Assembly (NCBI RefSeq): GCF_000004075.3 | Contig: NC_026657.2 | Coordinates: 35,202,732 to 35,266,731, forward strand | Direction of reading: 5' to 3' | Source of the DNA: Cucumis sativus | Taxonomy: Eukaryota > Streptophyta > Magnoliopsida > Cucurbitales > Cucurbitaceae | DNA length: 64,000 nucleotides | In this document: positions 22,978 to 35,668 of the stretch, piece by piece | How positions within the stretch are numbered: position 1 is the first letter of the stretch | Layout of the letters: each line of letters opens with the position of its first letter | Translations under genes and position numbers: made by a program | Notes under the pieces: model-generated | The model's database searches: none | Seen by the model: only the letters and a program-made list of their open reading frames with translations | What the model was told of the DNA's origin: nothing

Positions 22978-25900
22978 ATGGGCGCGCTTTTGGTGGTTTC
23001 GCTGCTATTTTTGGATTTCTTCTACTTGGCAGCTTCTTCTACTGACTCCCGTGATTGTAAGTTTCTACCTTTTGAAATTACTTCCTTAATCTGTTTCTGC
23101 TGTTTGTTTATTTGTTCTCTTGACTTCACGTGATCTCATCTTTCAAGTATGAAGCCTTCCATTGCAAACCAGACAAAGACAAGATTTCATTTACTTGAGT
23201 TTTCCAATTTTATCATTTCTTCTTGGTGGATTAACAACAACAAGGGGTTTTGGGATGTTTTTTGTTTGCCCACGCTATCAATTTTTTTCCTTGGCTTGCT
23301 TTGTTTTCTGTGATCGATCGAATCTATTTTGTGTTATGTGATATTGAATCACCATTTAGTTCAATTATCTTACGATCTGGTGTGAATCCAATTATAGCTC
23401 AGTGGTTAGTTACAACTACTATCTCAAATGTCGATAGGTTGATGATTCAAACTCTACTGTTGTTGAACTTGGAAAGAAAAAGAAAAACTATTTGATGGTG
23501 TTTACCTTTTATTGACTAGTCTTTCCTTTTGATTTCCAATTTGAGTGCATTATTATAATACATTTAGCTCCCTTTTGTTTCATTCATCATTGAGATTCTT
23601 CTCTAGAAAAGGCTTATAATATGATGGTGTCACTCTTTCATTCTTTTACAATGAAAGTTGTCTGTTTCTGAAGAAAAAAAAAGAGAAAAACGATGGTGCA
23701 TACTAGTTAGATGTGTTGGAATTAAAATTAGAGGTTTAAAGATGAAATTTAAACTTTTCAAAGTTTAGGGACTAGCATACATCCATATTAACAATATTTG
23801 ACATAAGTAGACTTACAGAACCTATTAACCTTAGATCTTGGATTGGTTTTACGATTTTACATAATATTAAAGTAGGAGGGTGTGTCTGAAACTTCTGTAT
23901 TGTCGTTTATCTGTCAATTAATATTTGAACTTGTAGAGTCTTTTGCAAATTATCAAACCCACAAGTGAAGGGAAGATTTAAAGTATCAATATAATCAAAT
24001 TTACCATAACCCATTAGTTTAAACTTTTGGGTTGATTGACGATTTAAGAATAACATATTTGAATTTAGATTGGAACATTTTTTTTTTTTGTTTGTTGCAT
24101 TACTTTAAAATTTGTTAGAACGACCTTTTCGAACTATGAGTGTTACAGTGAAGCAGATTTTGACTACAACTTAACTTTGACAATGTCAAGAGGGTGGGAT
24201 GCGACCCTTGTAAGCTTCATGATCATGTTGTTGATGCAGCTTCAGTTCTTCAATCCTTGAAAGACGGATGGCAAAATACACCACCAAGCTGGGGAACATC
24301 AAATGATCCATGTGGAACTCCCTGGGATGGAGTGATTTGCAAAAACTCTAGAGTAGTTGCATTGTAAATATCAATTATTTATCATTAATAACTTTTCCCT
24401 TCCCTTTAGTTTTACTCCTTTCCTTATCAATCACTCACTCTCTGCACTAACCTCTTTAGGAAATTATCAAGTATGGGCCTAAAAGGTAAACTTGGTGGAG
24501 ACATTGGAGGCCTTACTGAACTGAGATCACTGTGAGTTGCATCAATCTCTGTAATTGAGTTTATAGGAGCATGCAACATTTTACAATATGAATAACATGA
24601 ATTCTTACCATGCTTGTAAGAAAATTTCCCGTGTTCCAGTTTAGCAAGCAATTTCATATTTGTTCACTGAGATCCTTGAGTTTCTAATTATTTTTATTGC
24701 AGGGACCTTGCAGCCAACCGAGACCTTGTTGGTTCGATCTCTCGGGCTCTAGGGAACTTGTTGAAACTAGATACCTTGTAAAGAGTGCTTATAAGCAACC
24801 AAATTTGGTGTCATTTACCTTCATGCTTTTGTTTTTCTACAGCTAAGATTGTTCTTTGCATGTTCAATTTTCAACTTCCAGGATCCTTTCTACGTGTGGA
24901 TTTAGTGGTAAAATTCCAGAAGAATTGGGCAATCTTTCTGAGCTAACCTTCTTGTGAGATAGAATTTATTGATAAGCAAACAAGGATATTCTTTAGTTCT
25001 TTCTTTCTTCTTTTTTTTAAAAGTAAAATTCTTGTCTACCACAGGTCTTTATATTCTAACAGTTTCACCGGTACCATACCGGCAACTCTGGGAAAACTCT
25101 CCAAACTATACTGGCTAGACCTGGCAGATAATCAGTTGACTGGTGCTCTCCCAGTTTCCACTTCCGGATCCTCGGGTTTAGATAGACTTTATATGGCTAA
25201 ACATTTGTGAGTATTATTTTCTCCACGCAATCAAATCGACTGTAAAAAAGAAAGAAAATATATCTACAAAATTAGATGTTGTACACCCCAAGGACGTCAA
25301 AAATTAAAGCTCGACTTTGTGAATTGCAGTCATTTCAGCAATAACCAGTTATCAGGTACCATTCCACCTGAACTTTTTAGCTCTGAGATGGTATTAATAC
25401 ACATGTAAGTGGATATCCATCCAACAACTCTGTTCAATCCTTTTCTGTTTTATACCTTACTCATTTCTTTCATCAGATTATTTGATGGAAACAATTTTTC
25501 TGGGATTATCCCACCAACATTGGGACTTGTTAAGACCCTCGAGGTTCTGTAAGTATAAGTTACTTTGCTTTCAATGCTCTACATTATTTCTTATCAATTT
25601 TTTCTCTATAACTTACTGAGGTTGTTAAAATGTGTAACAGTCGAGTTGATCGGAATTCTTTGACGGGAAATGTCCCATCAACTCTAAACAACCTAATAAA
25701 TGTGAATGAATTGTGAGTACTCGTAATGTAAAAGTTACATAATGTTTCCTTATTGCTCCTTTTTGGTAGTTAATCAACTTCCTTTTTGATCCCCCATTAC
25801 TGTGTGCTTTTCAGGCATTTAGCCAACAATATGCTCACAGGTCCACTACCAAACTTATCTCAAATGAGTTCACTAACTTACGTGTAAGCATATGGCGAGG

Positions 25901-28900
25901 AGCTAACATTTCCATTTTGATCTTCATAGTATTAGTTCACTTAACTCATGAAGTTTGCCTTTACAGGGATCTTAGTAACAACTCATTTAGCTCATCAGTA
26001 GCTCCAGGATGGTTCTCAACTCTACAATCTCTCACCACTCTGTAAGTTCTACATCACCTTAAAACTAAACTTAGAATATGGTTCCCAATAATGCTAATAT
26101 GTGAGAAATATTTTTCAATTTTTTGAAATCTTTGACAGCTAATGGTAAGTGTCTGTGCTCATTAACATGGTTTCAGAATTGTTGAATATGGATTAATACG
26201 GGGAAATCTGCCAGAAGGAATCTTTAGCTTACCACATATACAACAAGTGTAAGTTTTGTGTTGAACATTAAGATTGAATTCTGAATTGCAATAAATAATT
26301 TATTTTTAAAAAAAATTGTTACAGAAAACTGAAGAATAATACATTTAGTGGGACATTAAATATGGGCGACAGCATCAGCCAACCGTTGCAGCTAGTCGAG
26401 TTGCAAAATAACAACATTTCCTCAGTTACCTCTTTTTCGGGTTATACTAACGCTTTGATGTGAGAAAAATCCTTACCATTTTCTCAATGTTAGATTTCAT
26501 GTTTTTCCTTGGACTTACTTTTATTCATTCGTACGAGTGTAACGTGTAGGCTGACAGGAAATCCTGTGTGTGACGCTGATATCCTCTCAAATACAAACTA
26601 TTGCCAACTTCAACAGCAACAAGCAAAAACCTATATCACCAGCCTTGTCTACTGTGGCCGTAATTCATGTCCTCCTGATGAGAAGCTGAACCCACGAAGT
26701 TGTGAATGTGCCTATCCATATGAAGGGACTTTATACTTTAGAGGACCCACTTTCCGGGAATTGTCCAATATAACTCTGTTTCATTTATTGGAAATGAGCC
26801 TTTTGGAAAAATTCAATCGAACACCTTTTATTCAAAACCCTTTCTTTAATGCTCATGATTATCTTCAGATCGAGCTTGCACTTTTTCCAGCCGATGGTAA
26901 ATATTTCAAAAGGGAAGACATTCAGAGGATTGGTTTTGATTTGCACAGTCAAAATTACAAACCCCCCGACAAATTTGGGCCATATTACTTCTTTGCGTCT
27001 CCTTATCCTTTTTCAGGTAATCTTCATAATTATTTTACCAAAAATGGTTCTGTATTTGTCATACTTGAGCTTTAGCTTTGATGAACTGATGCTAAGAAGC
27101 ATATATAAATGCCTCAAGACATTGATAATGGATCAACTTCAACCAACACTGGAATGGTAATTGGAATAGCTGTTGGCTGTGCCTTTCTTGTTCTTTGCCT
27201 CATTGGACTTGGAACATATGCAATTCAACAAAAGAGACGTGCAGAAAAGGCCAATTCAAATGGTATATGATGTGTTAATCATTATTGCTTTTATCACTGT
27301 GGTTTGGAGTTTGTGTATGTGACCAAATAGTACTAAGCTTATCTCTAATCCAGCTCTCTGGGTGCCAAGTGGAAACGATAGTGGAAGCGCGCCACAATTA
27401 AAGGGTGCCAGATGGTTTTCTTATGTTGAACTTAAAAAATGCACAGATAATTTCTCCACCAGTAATGTGGTAGGATCAGGAGGATTTGGCATGGTAAATG
27501 TGCAAATGATTGGTTATTGCTTTCCTGAACATTGTTTCTTGTTCTTATACAAATTGCTTTAGAATTGTTTTTGCACTGTCGTCATCATCGGTACAGGTAT
27601 ACAGAGGAACACTGGTGGATGGAAAACTAGTTGCAATCAAAAGAGCCCAACAAGGTTCAATGCAGGGTGGCCTTGAGTTCAAGACGGAAATTGAGCTGCT
27701 TTCACGAGTTCATCACAAAAATCTTCTAGGCCTAGTGGGATTTTGTTCCGAACAAGGAGAACAAATTCTTGTTTATGAATTCATGCCTAATGGGACACTT
27801 AGACAAAGCTTAGCTGGTAAGTTTCCTCGAATCTTTTGGGTGATCGTGAAATGGAAGTTGGAAAGATTGTGTGCTTTTTTGTTTCAATTTTTCTTCTAAT
27901 TTTTATTATTTTAAAGGCTCTCTAACAAATGAAAGTGTTAGAATACTTCCTAACAAGAACAAGATCTGAATATAATGAAATATAACTAAAAAGAAACCCA
28001 TGTATAAGGCACTAAGAACCTCTCTCTTGAGTACTTTCACCTAAGTCCTAGATCACTCCACAAAATAACCTCTCCTACTCACTTATCCTCCCTCTATTTA
28101 TAACAAATTGTAACCACGCTTACACAACAACTACTAGTAACCACCCTTACACAATAGAGTACCTTCCTATCTATCTAATTACCTTTATACCATTAACTAA
28201 CATCATACTAAATATCCAGTACCTGACATAAAGTTCGATAAAAGAGACTAATTTTCTAGAATAAATGACAAAATGTTCTGTTTTGATTAGTCGAGAGACA
28301 AGTGTCATAAACTAATATCGATTTTTAAGATGTTAAAGCTAGACATGTAACTTTTAAGTGTATGTTTCCCCCTTAACTGTATATCATGAACTATTTTAAT
28401 GAAGTTTGAATTCAAACAATAATTTGTCTCTCTTGTATGAGGTGAGGGCTTTTCTGTTGGTGGGATCTTTGCTTTCTTTGGAATTTATGGTTGGAGGGTA
28501 ATAGGAGAGTCATTTATATTGAAATACAATGTGTGAAGCTCAATCGAATATAATACCTTGGTATGGTCTTTGGATTCACTTCAAATTTAGTGATGTTCAT
28601 TCATCCTTGATTATGAATGAGATTATTTGTAGAAAGAATGGAGTCTTTTCTCTTGTATAGTTCTATTTAGTTGGGCTTTTGTTGGGGTTTTATTTTTGTC
28701 CCGGTCGAGTTTGCTGCTCTTGGCAAAGCCTGTTTCTTGATGACTAAAAGGAGGAGAAAAGGAAAGAACACAAGAAACTATAATTCTTTTGGTTACAGTT
28801 TTGATGGTAGTCAATGCCTCATTAAACATCTAATCGCAAATAACATGGGTTCGTAATACTAATTTTAGGAAAATCTGGTATTTATCTTGACTGGAAGAGA

Positions 28901-29680
28901 AGGCTTCGTATCGCTCTAGGGTCAGCCAGAGGACTGACTTACTTACACGAGCTTGCTAATCCTCCCATAATTCATCGAGATGTTAAGTCCACCAACATTT
29001 TGCTAGATGAATGTTTAAATGCAAAGGTTGCTGATTTTGGCTTGTCCAAGCTTGTCTCAGACAGTGTAAAGGGACATGTTTCTACTCAAGTCAAGGGCAC
29101 AATGGTAAGTAGCTTATGCCTCATCCTTTTATTGTCTCAACAATCCAATCAAGCATTACAGTATTTTTCATATTGTTGTCTTGTTATACTTATTTGTCTA
29201 CGACATTCAATGCAGGGTTATTTGGATCCTGAATATTACATGAGTCAAAAGTTGACAGAGAAAAGTGACGTGTACAGCTTCGGAGTAGTTATGTTGGAAT
29301 TGCTAACTGCTAAGCTGCCAATTGAAAAAGGGAAGTACATAGTTCGTGAGGTGCGTATGTCGATGAATAAGAATGATGAAGAATATTATGGTTTGAAGCA
29401 TATACTGGATCCAACCATATTTGATAATACGACAAATCTTATCGGGTTCGGAAAGTTCTTAGAGTTGGCCATGCAATGTGTCGAAGAAGCAGCTGCAAAT
29501 CGTCCCACAATGAGTGAAATGGTTAAGGCAATTGAGAATATTTTGCAGAATGATGGAATAAATACAAGTTCAACATCAGCATGCTCATCTGCCACAGACT
29601 TTGTGACTTCCAAAACTTCTTCTAGACATCCCTATAATGATGCTTCGCAGAAAGAGAGTGTCAACAGGAATAGCCAATGA
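22978..29680 (+). CDS. LRR receptor-like kinase, subfamily VIII-1 (HPCA1-like)
   Basis: Plasma-membrane receptor kinase. Nineteen exons: 22978-23056, 24240-24363, 24460-24531, 24703-24777, 24882-24953, 25045-25206, 25330-25404, 25477-25548, 25641-25712, 25815-25883, 25967-26041, 26177-26248, 26325-26459, 26550-27016, 27119-27262, 27354-27493, 27597-27816, 28869-29104, 29216-29680; 941 aa. A signal peptide ([19 protein letters not shown]) is followed by the LRR cap [19 protein letters not shown] and about 11 LRRs on 69-75-nt repeat exons. A Cys-rich juxtamembrane block follows (C420, C425, C436, C438), then a membrane segment at ~553-576. The kinase has GSGGFG (629-634), K650, HRDVKSTN (744-751) and DFG (764-766), so it looks active. 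In Arabidopsis HPCA1, cysteine pairs in the matching region sense extracellular H2O2. Weakest junction: the acceptor at 27118. Introns 1 and 17 carry retroelement remnants. Confidence 0.93.
23389..23491 (+). mobile_element. Candidate tRNA-derived SINE in receptor-kinase intron 1
   Basis: A tRNA-like head with box A (tatagctcagtggttag, about 23393-23409) is followed about 40 bases later by a degenerate box B (gatgattcaaactc). An A-rich tail (ggaaagaaaaagaaaaact) comes next. The order head, box B, A-rich tail is that of a plant tRNA-derived SINE in the same orientation as the gene. Target duplications were not found, so the call is moderate. Confidence 0.55.
27936..28202 (-). mobile_element. 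Copia-type solo LTR, antisense in receptor-kinase intron 17
   Basis: The 267-bp segment begins TGTTAG and ends CTAACA, the TG...CA termini of an LTR. On the minus strand it has a TATAAATAGAGGGAGG core promoter and then, at the 3' end, CTTGTTAGGAAGTATTCTAACA. No primer-binding site or internal domain adjoins it, so it is a solo LTR. I could not identify a clean 5-bp target duplication (gaaag versus tcata), which suggests age or slightly wrong borders. Confidence 0.65.
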
Positions 29681-30495
29681 ATGGATGATGAACCAATGTA
29701 GAAATTATCATTATTTTGTTTCAAGGAGTTGTAAACTTGGGAGAAGTTATCACTATTTTGCGCAGTTCAAGATTATTTTTGTTGACATTAATGTATATAT
29801 GTATTTGGTTATGTATTCCTCATATATCATTGTTTATAATGCAGGTTTGAGGCTCTCAAGAGATAACATGTGATCTCTGGAAAACCCTAACCTAAAAGTC
29901 GTGTGTTTGAACCTTCAAATGAGTTGAATACGAAAAACTTTGCATGGTCTCCTTAGTTCAGATCTTGGGATGATACTGATTTAAAAAAACAATAATTATT
30001 ATGATGTACGTATGGGTTGCCAATTGGTTTGTAATAATGTTTGATATGTTATTGAAGACTAGAAGACTTTGACTAGTGATTTTGCAAGATGCACCAGCTG
30101 AGTTTTGCCTTTCAAAAAGTGAGCCCCATTTTCTTATATTTGTAGATGTTTATTGTGTTCCATAACTTTAACTAGTGAAGAATGATCTATTCGATTGTAT
30201 TTAAAAATTACGTTAGTAAACGTGAAAAGTTCCAATTTGGTCGGCTACTCTTTATGATATTTCTCATTCAAGCTAGAATAATGATGTATAAAATCTTTAA
30301 TCTCATAAAAACTAGTTGATTGTACCCTTTTTTTTTTCCCTACAAAAGTTATTACATCGCAAATGTGAGTGTAAAGATTTAAACTCACTACTCACACGAA
30401 GAAAAAGGGTGTGCATGTTTCTTTCTTCACCCATTTCATGGAATACAACAATTAATGAAGTGTACTTAATATATATGATCATAATGTGTATATGT
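29681..30495. other. Shared 3' interval of tail-to-tail kinase genes
   Basis: AT-rich. It contains the 3' untranslated regions of the receptor kinase (plus strand) and of the PBL28-type kinase (minus strand). Nothing else is visible except a short low-complexity T run near 30330. Confidence 0.6.
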
Positions 30496-33457
30496 TTAGG
30501 TCTTGCGCATTTGCAACTTTGTGTAGATAATCATTTGGAGCTCCCTTACACATTCTGCCATTGTTGGCCTGTCACTACTCTCTGTTCGTACGCAACGTGA
30601 AGCCAAATTTGCAAATATGACTATAGATTCCATTGTATATGAACTTCGACTCATTTCTGGATCTATCACCTTACGTAATTTCTTTCGATCATTCAATATG
30701 TGTCTTACCTTTAAAAAATAGACATTAATCAATCCCTGTATACATTTTGCCTCATTTGATTGTTTTGAAAACAACACTTATAAAAAAATATTACGAAAAC
30801 ACTAATGAAAGTATTTTTAGGGTGGATACATAACAAAAACTACAAACCTAGTTCTCGAAAAAAAAAGCGTAGTATAAAAATTAAACACGATATTTGAAGC
30901 ATAGTTAGAAACTTTAAAATCCAAACGAAAATTAAAACCTAAAATTTAAGGTCTTTAGATGCATTTTCCCGTGTAAAATCTATTAATTGTTAAGAAATTG
31001 TTGAGAAATAATAATAATCCAAAAACGAATTTTTAATATATATTTTTAAACCTTCAAGTTAATTGTGTAATAAAGAACTTTTATTTTAAGATCATCTTAT
31101 TTTAAATTATTAGAAATACAATGATATATATTTTGAAAAAGTGGTGATCATAGGGTGTTGTTTTATAATACCTGTAAGACAAGGTTTTGATCGTTAGGGC
31201 CTTGGTTCAAGTCGACGGCTCTGCGGCCAGTGAGCAGCTCAAGAAGAACCACTCCAAATGCATACACATCGCTTTGCAAGCTCAGTTTCCCTGTCTATTT
31301 TTATTTTCAAATTTCAAACCCACATGGCCGACTAATTCAAATCATTAGTTAATTCTTTTATCTATCTTTCTCCATTATACCATCATCATCTCATTGTTTA
31401 ATTTTGTTTCAAATTTAACATGTTCTTTGTAATTTCTCAATCAATTACTAGCTGGTACGTATTTGGTTTCCATTTTATTTGACAAGCATGCTATATAACC
31501 ATTTGATTTTTTTATATCAAAATTATATAAAAAAAAAATTGTAATTATTATTATTATTTTTAATTATTTGGCTAACAAGATGGAAACCATATTATATTGT
31601 TGTAAATTGGAAGAAAATACGTTCAATTTTTAGAAACAAAAAAGAAATGATTTTAGGGTTTGGTAGTATCAATTGTATTGGTAAAACTATTTTATACAAG
31701 TGATTGAGACACTGAGTTGAGTTTGTTTAACTAATTAAATCGGTCCGCTTAGACACTCAGAATAATGTGTAGCGTTTGAACATTAAATTAGACATACCGA
31801 AGTATATTCAGGGTCAAAGTATCCAAATGTTCCGAGGACTCTTGCAGTCACATGTGATTCTTGTCCTTCTGGCATAAACTTTGCTAGCCCAAAATCTGAT
31901 ATCTATTAAACAAACATATGTATAAGAGATATCAAGAATGTAACTGTTATTATATGTATATATACATGAAGAGATTAAGTAAAGTAAATAAGTAAATTGC
32001 CACTTTCAACCTTTGCATCCAAGTTGGAGTCGAGAAGAATATTAGTGGATTTGAAGTCCCTATGGACAATTGGCATTCCAGCAGCTGAAGTTGAATGAAG
32101 ATAAGCAAGTCCTTTTGCTGCTCCAAGTGCCACTTTCAACCTCCTTTCCCAATCCATTTTTGCTTCTGATCCAATTCCTATATACATATATAAATTACTT
32201 CAAATAATAACACACATATATATATTGATCAAGATAGCAGAAATTAAAAGAAATAAGAATGAAAGTACGTACCGTTATGATTTAAATGATGTTGTAAGTT
32301 TCCTTTATGCATATATTCATAAACTAAAAAGCGATGCTTGCCATCAGCACAGTAACCAATTAAGGAAACAAGATTTGGATGGTCCAATCTGCTCAAAATG
32401 TCAACTTCCACTCTGAACTCACGCTCTCCTTCTGCTTCCTTAAATGCTGGCATCTCCATTTTCTTTATTGCTACTACCTGCATATATGCATACATATATA
32501 CATATATATATTGCTTCAATTGATCACATCATAAATATATATACACGATTCCATCTCGGCCCATCCCCCAGCCATCTTCTTTTTTTAAAAATATTAATTA
32601 CTACAGCTCATTTAGACCCATCTAATTATAACATTCTTTAAGGTTTAATTTGAATTTGATTCTCTACTTAATTATCGGAATTCAAAAACCAAATGTCCTT
32701 TGTCAAATGTAATGTCACTTTGGTTAATTTATAATATATTATCGCTTTTTGTAATTGTGATTATTTTCATAAGTTTGTAACCTCAATCTTTAAGGTATCG
32801 AACCATATATTATTCAGAAAAAAAAACTTCAAAATGATCACCATTTTCTTTAAGATACAACTGAATTATTCTTAATTATGAGTATATAAATTAAAAATCA
32901 AAACCAAAATTTTAAAAACTGTTAATTTTTTAGTTTTTCAAAACTTTGGAATGAATTTGAGTGAGACTGTTGGAGGTAAATAACAAAACAAAAAAGACAT
33001 TCAGAAGTAAAAACAGTGTTTATATGATAACAAAAAAATTGGGAAAGATAAGATACTGATGGAAAACATACCTCTCCAGATCGCAAGGTGCCTCGATAAA
33101 CTCGTCCAAAGCCACCTTTGCCGAGCAAGTTGGCATCGCTAAAGGAACTTGTAGCGTCTTCCATTTCCCGAAGCGTGAAGACAGCAGATCCATGGTGTCT
33201 TTTGGAAGGTCTTTCAAGGGGTGTTTGATCCTCAAGTTGCCACAACTGAACTGGCCTATAAATCCCTGATGAACACACACAACTTGGTAAGCCAAGAAAA
33301 AAAAGAATCAAGTAACAAAAATTAAAGTTGAAGAAGGGTACATTACTAATAACATACAAGGATCGTCTGTAGTAGTTTGATGATGATCATTTAAATGAGA
33401 AGATTTTTTTCGTCTACGCCTCTTGTTCCATGCAGAAACCAAGCTAAATGCCATCAT
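30496..33457 (-). CDS. PBL28: Receptor-like cytoplasmic kinase, PBL28-type (RLCK VII)
   Basis: Intracellular Ser/Thr kinase of the class that relays signals from membrane receptor kinases. Seven exons, read downward: 33457-33358, 33265-33072, 32477-32273, 32177-32011, 31902-31798, 31294-31172, 30708-30496, giving 368 aa. The N-terminus is basic ([10 protein letters not shown]), with no Gly2 for myristoylation. Next comes [15 protein letters not shown], then the kinase: GKGGFG (82-87), VAIK with K103, HRDFKSTN (205-212) and DFG (225-227), the activation segment [16 protein letters not shown], and [21 protein letters not shown]. All catalytic residues are present. It matches Arabidopsis PBL28 (At1g24030) more closely than BIK1-type members; orthology is inferred from motifs. 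A 6-codon upstream ORF (33464-33444) overlaps the start. The gene sits tail-to-tail with the receptor kinase; a functional link is not shown. Confidence 0.93.
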
Positions 33458-33934
33458 TTTTCATGTCCAATAATTCAAGATATCTCTAAAGGGATATTAA
33501 TAAAATGGACTTTGGTTATAGGGGTTTTTGAAGTGACAGAGAATATATTTATTGTATCATTTGATTTGATATTGAAAATGTGATATATTCATAATTATAA
33601 AAACAAAGAAGAAATTGTAAAAAGGGAAGGTTCTTGGTTTTGATATAGTTTGTTGGTTGGGTAGAGAAATATTATTGTGCTTCAAGGAAAAGAAAAGATG
33701 AGAGAAAGGCAAAAGGGTTTGGTTATTGAAAAGGAAATGGAAGCTAAAATTTTCTCAGCTTTGCTTTTCTCTATTGTGTGTGCCTTTATTTTGTAGCTTA
33801 AGAGTTGGTGGTTGTGAGGTCGTTATCCATTTTTGTTGAACCTATCAAATGAAAAATTACATATAAAGTATATTTATAGTTTTCATGTGATCTCAACACA
33901 TAACTATATACATATTATTTATGGTTGAAGGTCA

Positions 33935-34010
33935 ACACGAACGTAATTCAATTGATATAGTGTTCGTATTATCAATGTCGAAGTTAAAAATTTGATTCTC
34001 TTGTTACATA
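33935..34010 (+). mobile_element. Candidate tRNA-derived SINE head
   Basis: The sequence cgtaattcaattgatatagt resembles a degenerate tRNA box A, and aaatttgattctcttg, 40 bases on, resembles box B. Together they look like the head of an old tRNA-derived SINE. It is too decayed for a firm call. Confidence 0.35.
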
Positions 34011-35310
34011 CCAAAGTTATAATTTCTTAAAACAAATACTACTCCATCAACTTTGAATACCTTAAACTTAGTCAGTGCAATGAGAAAAGAGAGTGGTTGT
34101 GCTTTGGGTTTCCAAGGGTGCAATTATTATTGGCAATTTATGGTTGAAGAAAAGAAAGGAATTATGGAGGAAAAGCCATTGATTTTAATAAGCACTTCAA
34201 GAAATCGTGTGAAAAATGAATTTTGCTCCCTAGTAATTGGTATTGGTATATGATTTTTCACCTAAAAAATTTGGAGTTCTGATTTCCCTTCACCCACAAT
34301 GTTATATTAAAAAAGCTGAGAGGAAAATGTGTAGCATGATAGTAATTAAATCAAAGATATTAAAATAATAATTGTTGCACGATGCATCTGGCCTCGAACT
34401 TAGTACAATGAGTGAATAATTGAGTTTAGAGCGCTAGGTAACATCTGTCCTCGTAATATATTCTATGACAACGAATGGTGTGCGCGTTTTTTATCACAAA
34501 GTTGTAGATTATATCTAGCCCTCTTAACTTGTTTATTTTTTTTACCATAAATACATATATTTACTTAGTTCGACCCAATCCTCGAGTGATTGATATTTTT
34601 CTTTTGGAACGCGTACTCATTCATATTTATTTTCTTCCAATATTCTTTAGACTTTAGACATGACTTTGAGTAACTCTTTAAAAAAACAAATAATTAATAG
34701 TTTAAATTAAGATGCATATATAATATATATTGGATACATTTTAGTTTAAACCATTATATGTAATTGAAACAAAAGTTATAAATATGACAAATTTTGTTAA
34801 AGAGCCGAATATATATCTATCTTTCATATTATATTAGTTGACAAAAAAAATTAGAAAAAAACAGCTCTTAACATTTTTTTTCTATATTGCAAATTTGACA
34901 AATATGACGGTAATCATACGATAATTTATTTTAAAATTTGCTATTTTTGTAATTTTGAAAATATAAGTGACATAAACTCTATTATCGTAATTTTTTTTTT
35001 TTTTGCTGTTTTTGCAAACTGCTCGATAATTTATTAGTAAATAAGAACATGATCTATTTATCATTTGAAGTGTAAGATAATTTGAATGTGATTTATAAAA
35101 TAAATATCAAACATTGTGTGAAAATGTATAAATTTTGAGGTAGCATTCAACTATTTTTTAAAAAAGAATTTCCTTAACATTGTTCCAATTGTTTTTTCTT
35201 CTTTAAGCTTTGAACTGTTTTTGGAAAATTGCTATTTTTAGTTATAGCAAATCCACCTTCCAAAGCTAACCTTTTTCAAAAACTACTTTCTAATCTATAT
35301 CTCACTAAGT

Positions 35311-35372
35311 ATCTTTTTCTCTCTATCTTCAATTTTATCTTTTTCTCTCTATCTTCAATTTTATCTTTTTCC
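35311..35372. repeat. 26-bp tandem duplication
   Basis: Unit atctttttctctctatcttc plus aatttt is repeated without mismatch at 35311-35336 and 35337-35362. The start of a third copy (atctttttcc) follows. Confidence 0.85.
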
Positions 35373-35668
35373 AACAAGTCCAATTTCAATTTTAAACATT
35401 AAACGTTAAACTTCATTCTTTTTTATTTTTTTTTCTTTTGTTTTCACCATGTTTTTGATAAGTTTTAAAGAGTTCTCACGTAAAACTTTCCTTAAAATTT
35501 GAAATTTGGGATAAATCAAAACTTACAAAAAAAAAAAAACAATACTTATTATAAATGAAATAACGGTTGAAAATATTTACAAAATATAACAAAATTTCAT
35601 ATTCTACCAATAATAAATATGGTAGACTTCTGTATGTGTTTATTAATATCAGTGATTGAAACTGATAT

